A stretch of 64,000 bases of DNA from G965197005 sp965197005 (GCA_965197005.1 OZ239982.1:1364001-1428000); one strand, 5' to 3'; shown: positions 53,788 through 62,740, numbered from the stretch's first letter. Program-made: numbers and translations. Notes: generated by a model from the letters alone, not told the origin.

Positions 53788-54996
53788 ATGAAAAAAATCA
53801 GCTTATTTCTTATTTTATTATGCTCCATACAATTAGTTGGTGCTAAAGAACGCTATGCCTATCATGCCATGCAATATATTGAAGGTGACGACAGAGTTAA
53901 GGTACTAGATCAAAGCCTAAGTATTGAGACCGACATTGATGAAGACAATGAGCTCAGTATTAACGCAGGCTACGATGCCATTAGCGGTGCATCGCCAACC
54001 TATACCAGCCAAACACCCATTTACACCAGCTTAGATGCAGCCCAACGCTTAGCTAAAGTAAAAAACGCACAAAGTCTCAGTTCTAACCTACTGCTTGGTT
54101 ATGACATTAATAGCCAGTATGCCGTTAAAAAAGTAGAACTAGAAGACAACCGCACTTCTGCTAGCGCAAGTTGGTTACACCGTGACACTCAACGTAATGA
54201 ATGGCGTGGTGGTGTTGCCTACTCAAAAGAAGAAGACTACATAAGCCAAACCATTAATTTTAGCCACTTAAACTGGCAAGATGAGCGTAAAAATCGTTCC
54301 TATGTTGGCGCAGGGGCGGTAACATTAAATGAAACCACCTCATTTAAAACAGGCTATCAAGGCAAGGCAAAAAAAACCAATATCGTTCTTAATGGGCAGC
54401 TCAGCATTAATCAAGTTATGAGTAAAAATGCCTATGTAAATGCCAGTTTATACGCAAACTTTTCTAAAGGTTATTTAGACAACCACTACCAAACAGTACT
54501 ACGCATTATTGACGTTAATGGCGATAATAATTTTACACCTAACGAGCTATTTCTAGCCGCTGAAACCCGACCAAACAAACGTATTGGTGGTGGCTTTTCT
54601 GTGCTTTATGCTCAAAGATGGAATAATTACTTACAACAAAAATTACGTTATCGTTTTTATGCAGATGACTGGCGTTTATCCAGCCATACCTTAGATGCTG
54701 GTATTACTCTCTCTTTAAGTGAGCATATCTCTATTTTATTAGATTATCGTTTTTATCAACAAAATGCGGCTAAATTCTATAAAGATGCGAAAAAAAATCT
54801 CAGCTACTTTAATGCTCAACAATTTGCCTCAAACGACGAACGTCTTGGTCAATTTACCGCCAACGATATTGAATTGGGATTACAGTTTAAGCTCTATCAA
54901 AACTGGTATCTAAACGCCAGTGCCAGCAAATATAAACAAAGCAATGGTTTCTCTGCTAACTGGTACGTCCTTGGAATAAGCTACAAGAGCTTATAA
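53788..54996 (+). CDS. DUF3570 family outer-membrane beta-barrel protein
   Basis: A 402-residue exported protein. A signal peptide (KKISLFLILLCSIQLVGA) is followed by RYAYHAMQYIEGDDRVKVLD, a SINAGYDAISGASPTYTSQTP stretch typical of DUF3570, and alternating amphipathic strands ending in an aromatic terminal strand (NWYVLGISYKSL). It is therefore probably a barrel. DUF3570 is regularly paired with DUF4266, as here. Its placement at the end of the tad operon is unusual. The start is the ATG at 53788, one base after the preceding stop; a longer in-frame start inside that gene is less likely. Confidence 0.85.
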   Translation: MKKISLFLILLCSIQLVGAKERYAYHAMQYIEGDDRVKVLDQSLSIETDIDEDNELSINAGYDAISGASPTYTSQTPIYTSLDAAQRLAKVKNAQSLSSNLLLGYDINSQYAVKKVELEDNRTSASASWLHRDTQRNEWRGGVAYSKEEDYISQTINFSHLNWQDERKNRSYVGAGAVTLNETTSFKTGYQGKAKKTNIVLNGQLSINQVMSKNAYVNASLYANFSKGYLDNHYQTVLRIIDVNGDNNFTPNELFLAAETRPNKRIGGGFSVLYAQRWNNYLQQKLRYRFYADDWRLSSHTLDAGITLSLSEHISILLDYRFYQQNAAKFYKDAKKNLSYFNAQQFASNDERLGQFTANDIELGLQFKLYQNWYLNASASKYKQSNGFSANWYVLGISYKSL

Positions 54997-55010
54997 GCTC
55001 ACTGATTTAT

Positions 55011-55046
55011 ACCTAGCTTTTGTGTGATGACAACACAAAGCTAGGT
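55011..55046. terminator. Hairpin between the DUF3570 and DUF2846 genes
   Basis: ACCTAGCTTTTGTGT and ACACAAAGCTAGGT pair with one bulged base. It lies between convergent stop codons and could end both transcripts, though U runs are weak on both sides. Confidence 0.65.
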
Positions 55047-55068
55047 CAGCAGTCTTTAAAAATTTCAA

Positions 55069-55671
55069 TTAAAAAGGCCACCAAGAAGAAGTCTCTTCTT
55101 TTTGCAATGGCTCAAGTACCTCGCCTTTATGTGCAAGCAACTGTACTTCCTTCATTTCTACCAAAGCAACCCTTGGATAAACTCGTTTTAAAGGACCATC
55201 ACCTTCAGGCAAAATAGGTTCATCAGCCTTCAATTTAACCTTGGTCAACTCTGAATAACGAAAATAATAGGTTTTATTTGCTTCAACGTTTAATGCAATA
55301 TCTGCCATCTTATGCCAATTCAAACCTGCCAAACCTTCTATACCAAGCAAAGGACGACGTAACACAATATGATACTCTCCAGGCTTTAAATAATAATAAG
55401 TATACGAGCCGCCTTTAATACCAAAAATACGCTTATCATTCACATAGAAACTGGGGGCTTCAACCTCGTCCATTGCCCAATCAGTTGCAGGACGATAAAT
55501 ATACACTAATGCCGTTTTATCTTTTTCAGGCGCAGCTTTAAACTCGCCATCATCAGGGCTAGATAAAAAAGAACCTAATCCATCAAATTCGGAATAATAA
55601 AAGGAACAGCCTGAAAATAACGTAGCCATAATCAAAGCTAGGCTTAAAATACATAATTTTATTTGCAACAT
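55069..55671 (-). CDS. DUF2846 family lipoprotein
   Basis: A 200-residue lipoprotein (lipobox LFSGC at residues 18-22). The DUF2846 fold is shown by KTALVYIYRPATDWA, APSFYVNDKRIFGIKGGSY and YYLKPGEYHIVLRR, with beta strands to ALNVEANKTYYFRYSE. The role of the family is unknown; it is a surface or periplasmic protein. It is convergent with the tad operon and is a single gene. Confidence 0.85.
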   Translation of the reverse strand: MLQIKLCILSLALIMATLFSGCSFYYSEFDGLGSFLSSPDDGEFKAAPEKDKTALVYIYRPATDWAMDEVEAPSFYVNDKRIFGIKGGSYTYYYLKPGEYHIVLRRPLLGIEGLAGLNWHKMADIALNVEANKTYYFRYSELTKVKLKADEPILPEGDGPLKRVYPRVALVEMKEVQLLAHKGEVLEPLQKEETSSWWPF

Positions 55672-55855
55672 CTCGCATACCTTATAGACATCTGGTTAAA
55701 ATAGGATATTATTCTTTTTGTTTTACACATGATTAATATAATCTGCATAACAGCGTATGACTATACCTAAAAGCAAACCAATGTGCCAGATAGAGGCATT
55801 TAATTTACCTAAGTCAATGTAAAGCAAATAAGAACATAACAATATAGAGGTTCGT

Positions 55856-56335
55856 ATGATTAAACTTAACTTTTTTTACCCAGCAGCACTATCGCTAATC
55901 TGTCTTTTTTTAACATTGAATACCCAAGCACAAGAACAATCTGGCTACTATGCTAGCAATATTCAAAAAGCAATTAAGGCAAAAAAAACACACTTAAAAA
56001 TAGCCCCTGCAAAATTAAATAAACTAAATCCGCTTAATCAAAAACAGCTTAGCGGGATTAATGTTAAAGGCGCAATTGGTGCAACTGCTGCAGGTAAAGA
56101 AGCTGCATTATCAAAACAAGATAAACTCAAACTTGAATTGCTCGATGATGAGCCTAGTGCGGTAAGTTCAGTAAAACTTAAATTAGATGCAAAAAATCAA
56201 GTTTTTTTACAGCCAATACAAAATGCGCTGCCTTCGCCTACTGTATTACAGGGTTCATACAGCGGCAAAGGATACAAAAGCTCTTTTTATAATATTCAAG
56301 GCAGCTCTACCATTAACGCAAGAACTTTTGACTAG
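55856..56335 (+). CDS. Unrecognised exported protein, 159 residues
   Basis: Not recognised. A signal peptide (to NTQAQE) is followed by a Lys/Leu/Asn-rich chain with no Cys, then GAIGATAAGKEAAL and a C-terminal GSYSGKGYKSSFYNIQGSS. The composition suggests low-complexity periplasmic or secreted material. AGAGG precedes the ATG by six bases. Its end overlaps the convergent chemoreceptor gene by four bases. Confidence 0.65.
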   Translation: MIKLNFFYPAALSLICLFLTLNTQAQEQSGYYASNIQKAIKAKKTHLKIAPAKLNKLNPLNQKQLSGINVKGAIGATAAGKEAALSKQDKLKLELLDDEPSAVSSVKLKLDAKNQVFLQPIQNALPSPTVLQGSYSGKGYKSSFYNIQGSSTINARTFD

Positions 56336-57438
56336 CTACTTAGCTGGCTTTTAAAAGAAAGAGAAATATCATCTAAACGGTTAGCAACATCAAGGCTTGC
56401 TTGCTCCATCTTTTGAAGATGCGCTAATGCGGTATGATGATCACCATCACGCATGGCAACTGCTGCCTTATATCCAGACTGATGCACCATAGCATGTGGT
56501 GCATCAAGAGAATCAAAGCCTTTACATTGGCTATAACGTTGCTGACCAACCCCTTCAAAATACCATTTACCCAAACGACAAGTGCGGTGCTCGCCCATTC
56601 CATCTAGCGCATCAAATTGATTGTGTAAAATCTTATCATAAATGCTGTTCTTCCAATTAACATGATCTAACTTAACCGTTTCAATAAAGGTATCATTTGC
56701 ACTGCGAGCAATAATATCATTCATATGTGCAGAAATATCTACCAGCTTACTCACCCCGCTTTGAATGCTTTCTGTCTCTTCAACCACTTCACTACTTAGG
56801 GTATCGACCTGCTCAATATCATCAGAAACTGCGCCAACTTGCTTACTTATTTTTTCAACCAATGTCGCAATCTCATTACTGGCTTCATTGGCATTACTGG
56901 CCAATTTTCTAACCTCATCGGCGACCACCGCAAAACCACGACCAGACTCTCCTGCTCTTGCCGCTTCAATGGCGGCATTTAATGCCAACAACCCTGTTTG
57001 ATCAGAAATGCCTTGAATAACATTCACAAACTCTTCAATTTGCTTAGATACAGACAACAGGCTTTTAACCTGTTCATTACTTACTTTAGAACGATCTTTA
57101 ATGCTGATAACGCGCTGCAAAATACTGCTAACAGATTCACGAGTTTGCGAAAAAATACTCGTCGATTCTGCCAGTTCATTTTTTTCTTGCTCTAAATTCA
57201 TTGCAGTTGCTGAGACGGTTTCACGAACTTGAGAAACAAGCTGTCCGCCTTGCATCCATGTTTCAAACATGGCTTTCAACTCTACACTGGGGGCACCATC
57301 TACAGGCGAAAGATCTTTATCCTGCTCTACTTGTTGCTCTTTTGCTGCCTTAAGCAATTGTGCGTTTTCTACTTCTAGCTGCTGAACCTTTGCTTTAAGT
57401 TGTTTTGCTTGTGCTTTATATTTACCACCAAAAAACAT
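56332..57438 (-). CDS. Soluble methyl-accepting chemotaxis protein with CZB domain
   Basis: A 368-residue cytoplasmic chemoreceptor with no membrane segment. The N-terminus is a coiled coil, then the signalling hairpin tip (VIQGISDQTGLLALNAAIEA, ARAGESGRGFAVVADEVRKL). The C-terminal CZB zinc domain has LDHVNWKNSIYDKIL, EHRTCRLGKWYFEGVG and LDAPHAMVHQSGYKAA, with the His and Cys ligands intact. Such receptors sense zinc, hypochlorite or redox state and can also control cyclic-di-GMP or adhesion. No che genes are nearby. Confidence 0.94.
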   Translation of the reverse strand: MFFGGKYKAQAKQLKAKVQQLEVENAQLLKAAKEQQVEQDKDLSPVDGAPSVELKAMFETWMQGGQLVSQVRETVSATAMNLEQEKNELAESTSIFSQTRESVSSILQRVISIKDRSKVSNEQVKSLLSVSKQIEEFVNVIQGISDQTGLLALNAAIEAARAGESGRGFAVVADEVRKLASNANEASNEIATLVEKISKQVGAVSDDIEQVDTLSSEVVEETESIQSGVSKLVDISAHMNDIIARSANDTFIETVKLDHVNWKNSIYDKILHNQFDALDGMGEHRTCRLGKWYFEGVGQQRYSQCKGFDSLDAPHAMVHQSGYKAAVAMRDGDHHTALAHLQKMEQASLDVANRLDDISLSFKSQLSS

Positions 57439-57536
57439 GCTTTTTTTCCTTTTTTATTTCCAAGACCTAAAAAGCGTAGCACAAGAATAAAAAAAATCAG
57501 GCAATTTGCATTTTTATAACAAAATAAGTCGCTATT

Positions 57537-58232
57537 TTACGGTTTGCTCTGCCTCTTGACGGTTTGCTCTGCCTCAAGTTTTTTTAATGCACGTTTTAAT
57601 GCATTTATCTTTTTTTCAAGCTGCTGCAATTGTTCTTCATTTTGCCCTAAAAGTAAGCTCATCTCAGGTATCATGGACGTTTCTTTGTTCAGTTTAAGCA
57701 CTGCATTTTTTAACTTCCCTGAAGAGGCATCAAGCCGACCCTGTAACTCTGTTTGCGCGCTTTCAATATCTTTTTTGAGTTGCGCATCTGCGGCCTCTAA
57801 TTTTTTTAACAAAGATTGATTACTGCTAATCAACTTTTTATTGCGCTCATTTGCCACAAACCACAGCTTACGAATTTCTTGATTATTTTCTTTAATTAAA
57901 TCTTTTAATGCCCCCGCAGACAAGCTGGCTTTAGCACCTGTTTGCGACACACTTTCTTGTAAGGTTTGTGTTGCTGTATCCAGCTTAAATAAAGACTCAT
58001 CTGCTTTATTGAACTTTTCTTGCAATGCCAACAATTGCCATACCGCAAAACCTGCCACCGCACTGGCTAACACAGCGATAAATAACGCAACGATTAACCA
58101 GCCAGAGTTTGTAGAGGTTGCCTGCGTATTTGATGATGCGGTACGCTTAGTATGCAATTGACGTTGGCGCAAAGCGATGTCATCTTGAGAGGGCTTTAAA
58201 TTTGCTGAAAAATTAGATTGGTTGTCTTTCAC
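57537..58232 (-). CDS. Single-pass coiled-coil membrane protein, function unknown
   Basis: A 231-residue protein with a polar N-terminus, one membrane helix (GWLIVALFIAVLASAVAGFA) and a long coiled coil to the end, so it is anchored with a periplasmic coiled coil. Not tied to a named family. The start is GTG at 58232 with AAGG eight bases upstream. The C-terminal residues RQSKP arise from an internal 20-base duplication (see repeat). It is divergent from the SIMPL gene. Confidence 0.7.
   Translation of the reverse strand: MKDNQSNFSANLKPSQDDIALRQRQLHTKRTASSNTQATSTNSGWLIVALFIAVLASAVAGFAVWQLLALQEKFNKADESLFKLDTATQTLQESVSQTGAKASLSAGALKDLIKENNQEIRKLWFVANERNKKLISSNQSLLKKLEAADAQLKKDIESAQTELQGRLDASSGKLKNAVLKLNKETSMIPEMSLLLGQNEEQLQQLEKKINALKRALKKLEAEQTVKRQSKP
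57539..57578. repeat. 20-base tandem duplication
   Basis: ACGGTTTGCTCTGCCTC occurs twice, 20 bases apart, at the 3' end of the coiled-coil gene. Because 20 is not a multiple of three, the second copy is read in another frame and supplies the stop codon. Confidence 0.9.
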
Positions 58233-58319
58233 AACTAATGCCTTTATTTAGATAAAGCACTTATGGTAAAGTAATCGCAGTGAAAATTCGACATAAAAAA
58301 ACACCTAAGAGAGCATTAT

Positions 58320-59042
58320 ATGTACAAATTTATTTATTTTTTATTTATTTTTCTATTACCCTATTCCAATAGCCATGCAAATGACTTGGAAAAACAACCC
58401 ATTACAGCAACAATTAAGGTACAATCTAAAGCCACAATTCTTGCTGAGGTCGACTATATAAAAATAAATTTATATCTAAAAAAGCAAGCAAACACGCTCA
58501 ATCAAGCCAAACATGCCGTAGACCTTGCAGGCAAACAGCTATTTGCTATCTTTCAACGATTTCATATTAAAAAAGCAGATCAAGATGCAGGACATATTCA
58601 AAGTCAAAGCATCTATCGTTGGAATAAACAAAGGAACATGAACGAAGAAAAAGCACAGGAAATTTCTCGTTATATCAGCATAAAACTAAGAAAAACAAAT
58701 CAGCTTGCTGCAATAACCCATGCCTTAATTCAGGTTAAAAATGTGCATATTCAAAATCAAGAATATGGTTTTAATAATCCATTAGTATTACAAAATAAAG
58801 CACTACAAAAAGCCCTCAAACAGGCACAAAAAAAGGCTCAATTAATGCTTAAATCCCTAAATCAACATTTAGGCGCTCCCCTTCAGGTAAAAGAAATACA
58901 CGAGCAAACACCTACCTTTAGAGCTTATGCCGCCAGTGTTCGCAATATAAATCAAGACATACATGCAGAACCTGCACCAATGCCCGTTGCTAAACGTAAG
59001 ATTAACGCCCAAGTAGAGGTTATCTTTAAAATCAAACCCTAA
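58320..59042 (+). CDS. SIMPL domain (DUF541) exported protein
   Basis: A 240-residue protein with a signal peptide (cut near SHAND). The SIMPL domain is recognised by KVQSKATILAEVDYIKINLYL, AGKQLFAIFQRFHIKKAD, GHIQSQSIYRWN and the C-terminal strand RKINAQVEVIFKIKP. The role of these periplasmic or outer-membrane proteins is not clear; oxidative-stress links have been proposed in E. coli YggE. It has its own promoter region. Confidence 0.85.
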   Translation: MYKFIYFLFIFLLPYSNSHANDLEKQPITATIKVQSKATILAEVDYIKINLYLKKQANTLNQAKHAVDLAGKQLFAIFQRFHIKKADQDAGHIQSQSIYRWNKQRNMNEEKAQEISRYISIKLRKTNQLAAITHALIQVKNVHIQNQEYGFNNPLVLQNKALQKALKQAQKKAQLMLKSLNQHLGAPLQVKEIHEQTPTFRAYAASVRNINQDIHAEPAPMPVAKRKINAQVEVIFKIKP

Positions 59043-59044
59043 AA

Positions 59045-59920
59045 TCAAAGCCTTGTAAACGTCGCCAAATGCGGCTTTATTTTCTCTGCCACCAAAGAGA
59101 CGGTATCTGCTAGATAATGTAAGTGGTGGTAGCCCTCTATAGTCTGTATCTCAAGCTGTTTAATCTGCCCTTTACGCAAAGCAAACAGCTTATCATTAAT
59201 AAAACTGCAACTGGCTTTAATTAATAAGGTTGGGCAATGAATATCTGCCAGCATTGCCTGCACCTGCGCCTCACTAAAGCGCACTTTAGATGCCCGCCTT
59301 AAACGCCCATCAATGCGCCATTGATAGCCATCTGTTACCTGCTGCATATTACGTTCAATAATGGGTGCTAAACTTTGAGCATCAAAAAATGGCGTTATTT
59401 TTAAGCGTGCGCTCATCGCACTTTCAAGCGTTGGGTAAGTTTTATTTGCAGCCTTAGGTTTAAGTGCATCTTTGACACCTAAAGCCAGTTGTTGACTGGT
59501 TTTTTCTGTCTCTGTCACCAATGCACCTAACGCATCAATTAGGATTAAACTTTGTACCATCTCAGGCAAGGCGGCAGCATATAAGGCAGCAATATTCCCT
59601 CCCATAGAATGTCCCAACAAATGAACTGGTGCATCTATTTGTTCAATAACCTGATGCAATAATGGCAAACTTTGCCAAATACTATAATCACAGCCATAAG
59701 CTAAATGTTGAGAATGCCCATGCCCTGGTAAATCTAATGCAATGAGTTGATACTCATCTAAATATGCAGATATAGGCATAAAGCTTATGGCATTATCCAA
59801 CCAGCCATGTAATGCCAAAATAACAGGCGCTTGAGGCTGTTGGTTACCAAGTAATAAACTTTCTAATTTAAAGGGTTGTGCGTCTAATACACAATGAAAA
59901 GTGCGCGTCTGATAGTGCAT
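59045..59920 (-). CDS. Alpha/beta hydrolase, cytoplasmic
   Basis: A 291-residue alpha/beta hydrolase. HGW appears in VILALHGWLDNAISFM, the nucleophile lies in LLGHSMGGNIAALYA, and the catalytic His is probably in YHHLHYLADT. It resembles MhpC/YbfF-like esterases; substrate unknown. It ends the gpsA-sixA group, 18 bases after the next hydrolase gene, and runs towards the SIMPL gene. Confidence 0.85.
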   Translation of the reverse strand: MHYQTRTFHCVLDAQPFKLESLLLGNQQPQAPVILALHGWLDNAISFMPISAYLDEYQLIALDLPGHGHSQHLAYGCDYSIWQSLPLLHQVIEQIDAPVHLLGHSMGGNIAALYAAALPEMVQSLILIDALGALVTETEKTSQQLALGVKDALKPKAANKTYPTLESAMSARLKITPFFDAQSLAPIIERNMQQVTDGYQWRIDGRLRRASKVRFSEAQVQAMLADIHCPTLLIKASCSFINDKLFALRKGQIKQLEIQTIEGYHHLHYLADTVSLVAEKIKPHLATFTRL

Positions 59921-59938
59921 AAAAAGCCTTATTATTAG

Positions 59939-60721
59939 TTATAGGTGCTTGCCTAAAAACTGTTTGATTTTATTGGCAGTTGCTTGTGGTTGTTCCAGTG
60001 GAAACATGTGTCCTGCGTCCGTCCAATCAAGATACATACCCATTTTTTGCATACGCCTTGCATTGGCTTGCCAAAACACATCACTTTTAGAGCCAGCAAA
60101 AATAGCAGAAGGACAACTAAGCACTTGTTTATGCCAAATATTATCAGGCAAACCTCGATAAATCTGCATTTCTATCGCATGTGCAAAACAAAGCGATACC
60201 CCCCCCTCTTTCACAGCAGCAGTGCCATACTCTATATAATCTTGTAAACACCTAGGGTCAAATTTATGCATTAGGCTTTTGCCATTAAAATAGCTCATAG
60301 CCGCCTCTTTGCTTGCCCAATGCACACGCCGATTTTTAGTCCGTGCTGCGGGGGTAATATAATCAATAAAGCCCATTTTTTTAGCCAGCTTTAAAACCAT
60401 ATTTTGCAGCAATGTTGGAATAGGCGCATCAATCATAACCAGTGCTTTCACTAAATCAGGACGTTGAACAGTGACCATAAAGCTGATTACAGCACCTAAC
60501 GAGTGTCCCATTAAGATAACAGGGCGGCTATAGTGCTGCTCGCAATAATCTATCAGCTCTTGAGGCAAGTTTGTCCAATTATTAGTAACTGGATATTTTG
60601 GATTATGCCCAATACAAGCAATGCTACCAACCTCATAATCTTCCTGAAAATGTGCCAATAATTGATTATATGTGCCTGCTGGAAACCCATTGGCATGTGA
60701 GAAATGAATTTGCTCTCTCAT
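59939..60721 (-). CDS. Alpha/beta hydrolase, cytoplasmic
   Basis: A 260-residue hydrolase. IHFSHANGFPAGTYNQLLA and YSRPVILMGHSLGAVISFMV give the oxyanion and nucleophile sites; acid and His lie in IFAGSKSDVFW and TDAGHMFPLEQ. The start at 60721 overlaps the sixA stop by one base (TAATG). An upstream GTG in the same frame is less likely. It is coupled to sixA and precedes the other hydrolase gene. Confidence 0.85.
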   Translation of the reverse strand: MREQIHFSHANGFPAGTYNQLLAHFQEDYEVGSIACIGHNPKYPVTNNWTNLPQELIDYCEQHYSRPVILMGHSLGAVISFMVTVQRPDLVKALVMIDAPIPTLLQNMVLKLAKKMGFIDYITPAARTKNRRVHWASKEAAMSYFNGKSLMHKFDPRCLQDYIEYGTAAVKEGGVSLCFAHAIEMQIYRGLPDNIWHKQVLSCPSAIFAGSKSDVFWQANARRMQKMGMYLDWTDAGHMFPLEQPQATANKIKQFLGKHL

Positions 60722-61173
60722 TAGTTTGGATACCACAAATTATCAATCTGCATACAGCCACTATAAGCACAATCACCTTTTAATATACGACATTCTGCTG
60801 GCAACCATGGCTGTTTATCATCTTGACCTGAGACCAATAAATTGGCTAGCCGTCCCACTAAAGGTTGATGACTAATTAACATTACATCTTGCTGATATTC
60901 ACTTAATTGAGCTAAAGCCTGCTGGCTATCGGCAGAGGGAATAAACAAACTGTTTTCTTGGACTTGTATTTGTAATTGCTGTGCGACTGCCTGCGCTGTT
61001 TGCTGTGCTCTTAAATAAGGACTTGCCAGTAAACATAAATGTCCACTGACTTTGGTACTCAGCCACGCTGCCAATTGCTGAGCTTGCTGTTGTCCTGTTT
61101 TATCTAGCATACGTTTAGGGTCATCATCTCGACCTACTTCTGCTTGAGCGTGACGTATTATAAATAGTTTCAT
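60721..61173 (-). CDS. sixA: SixA-like phosphohistidine phosphatase
   Basis: A 150-residue histidine-phosphatase-superfamily protein. The catalytic motif is LFIIRHAQAE, with SPYLRAQQTAQAVAQ and the second His in VMLISHQPLVG. SixA removes phosphate from phosphohistidine in phosphotransfer proteins. The ATG at 61173 has GGAG eight bases upstream. It lies 23 bases after gpsA, a known conserved neighbour. Confidence 0.9.
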   Translation of the reverse strand: MKLFIIRHAQAEVGRDDDPKRMLDKTGQQQAQQLAAWLSTKVSGHLCLLASPYLRAQQTAQAVAQQLQIQVQENSLFIPSADSQQALAQLSEYQQDVMLISHQPLVGRLANLLVSGQDDKQPWLPAECRILKGDCAYSGCMQIDNLWYPN

Positions 61174-61196
61174 CAACCATACTCCTTTCTTTATTA

Positions 61197-62216
61197 TTAT
61201 ATCTCGTTTTGCGGCAAGGCAAAATCAACATCGGAAGTATGCTCTCCACGCATGAGGTTTTTAGCAATATCCTGAGCATTAGCCTGCTTGAATAAAACCT
61301 CATAAGCAGCCCCAACTAAGGGCATATAAATATTTAACTCTTGTGATAATTTATGCACATAACCTAAGGTATTAACCCCTTCTGCAACCTCGCCTATTTC
61401 GCTAACTGCCTGCTCTAAAGTGTGCCCACTACCTACAGCATAACCAATACGATAATTGCGGCTTAAAGGAGACATACAGGTTACGACCAAATCTCCCACG
61501 CCTGCCAAACCTAAAAAAGTAAGTGGATTAGCGCCAAGCGCCACTGCAAAACGACTCATTTCAGCAAGAGATCGGGTAATAATCATACCTTTGGTATTTT
61601 CGCCCATACCCATAGATGCAACAAAACCACTAACAATGGCATAAATATTTTTTAATGCACCGCCTAGCTCAACACCATAGACATCATTTGAGGCATATAA
61701 ACGAAAATAATCGCCACTTAATCCTTGTTGAACCAAACGTCGTAACTCACTACTTTCACTTGCAATAACCGTGGCTGCCAATTCTTTTTTAGCAATTTCT
61801 TTAGCAAGATTAGGGCCACTAATAACCCCCATCGTATTATCTGGGCACTCTTCTTCTAATACTTCACTCATAAGCATAAAGCTATTGGCTTCAATGCCTT
61901 TGGTGGTACTGATTAAAAACTGTTGGGGCTGTATATAACAGGCAATATCTTTAACCACATCACGAAAAGCATGGCTTGGAATTGCAATAAAAACCACTTG
62001 AGCACCAGCAATACACTGTTGTAAATCGGTACTGGCTGTTAATGTTGAATTAAGTTTGCTATCTGGCAAATAATAAGAGTTACGGTGTTCTTTATTTATT
62101 TCATCGGCGATTTTTTTATCCCGTAACCAAATACAGGTTTGTACCTGATTATCCGCTAAAATATTGGCAATGACCGTACCAAAGCTCCCTCCTCCTATAA
62201 CCGCTGCTGTTTGCAA
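61197..62216 (-). CDS. gpsA: Glycerol-3-phosphate dehydrogenase NAD(P)+
   Basis: A 339-residue enzyme that reduces dihydroxyacetone phosphate to sn-glycerol 3-phosphate for phospholipid synthesis. NAD site VIGGGSFGTVIANILA, STTKGIE, SGPNLAKEIAKKELAATVIA, catalytic GVELGGALKNIYAIVSGF and the FLGLAGVGDLVVTC loop are all present. The start is TTG at 62216, with AAGGAG seven bases upstream. It follows the STAS gene by 32 bases. Confidence 0.96.
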   Translation of the reverse strand: MQTAAVIGGGSFGTVIANILADNQVQTCIWLRDKKIADEINKEHRNSYYLPDSKLNSTLTASTDLQQCIAGAQVVFIAIPSHAFRDVVKDIACYIQPQQFLISTTKGIEANSFMLMSEVLEEECPDNTMGVISGPNLAKEIAKKELAATVIASESSELRRLVQQGLSGDYFRLYASNDVYGVELGGALKNIYAIVSGFVASMGMGENTKGMIITRSLAEMSRFAVALGANPLTFLGLAGVGDLVVTCMSPLSRNYRIGYAVGSGHTLEQAVSEIGEVAEGVNTLGYVHKLSQELNIYMPLVGAAYEVLFKQANAQDIAKNLMRGEHTSDVDFALPQNEI

Positions 62217-62248
62217 TATACTCTCCTTCTATAAACAATTATTAATTA

Positions 62249-62740
62249 TTAGTGGCGATTGTCCATCTCTAGGCAATTTACCAACTCAACAAAAGTTTGT
62301 TCATTCTTTTGATTTAAGCTCATTAATGCTTTATGAGCGCTAATAACCTGCGAGCGCACGCACTCTTCATCTACATATTTATTACTGCACTCGCTATAAG
62401 TACCTGCTTTTATATCATTGTCTTGAATAATATAAAACACCTTATCAAATCCCATACAATCTAATGTTTTGCGAATACTGCTCTTAGGGCTACAAATAGT
62501 GGGGGTATGATTAAACTGTTGACGGGTTTTAATTGACAGTTTGGCTAACTGTCCAAGCATGGTGCTATCTATACCCTCGGTCTTAGACATATCAATCAAA
62601 ATATTAAATTGCTCGGTACGTTTAAGGGTATCTTTTATATGTTCAGAAAAAGCACAACAAAGGTTCATACGCACATCACCTTCTAAGCGCAATATATGTA
62701 AATTATCTACATCGGCAACCAACACTTTACCTTGCGTCAT
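62249..62740 (-). CDS. STAS-domain anti-sigma-factor antagonist-like protein
   Basis: A 163-residue protein. The STAS domain fills about residues 10-110, with FNILIDMSKTEGIDSTMLGQ holding the usual phosphorylatable Ser. The last 50 residues are an extension with cysteines. It resembles HsbA of Pseudomonas, which links a PP2C phosphatase to an anti-sigma factor or diguanylate cyclase. The ATG overlaps the phosphatase stop by four bases (ATGA), so the two are partners. Confidence 0.8.
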   Translation of the reverse strand: MTQGKVLVADVDNLHILRLEGDVRMNLCCAFSEHIKDTLKRTEQFNILIDMSKTEGIDSTMLGQLAKLSIKTRQQFNHTPTICSPKSSIRKTLDCMGFDKVFYIIQDNDIKAGTYSECSNKYVDEECVRSQVISAHKALMSLNQKNEQTFVELVNCLEMDNRH

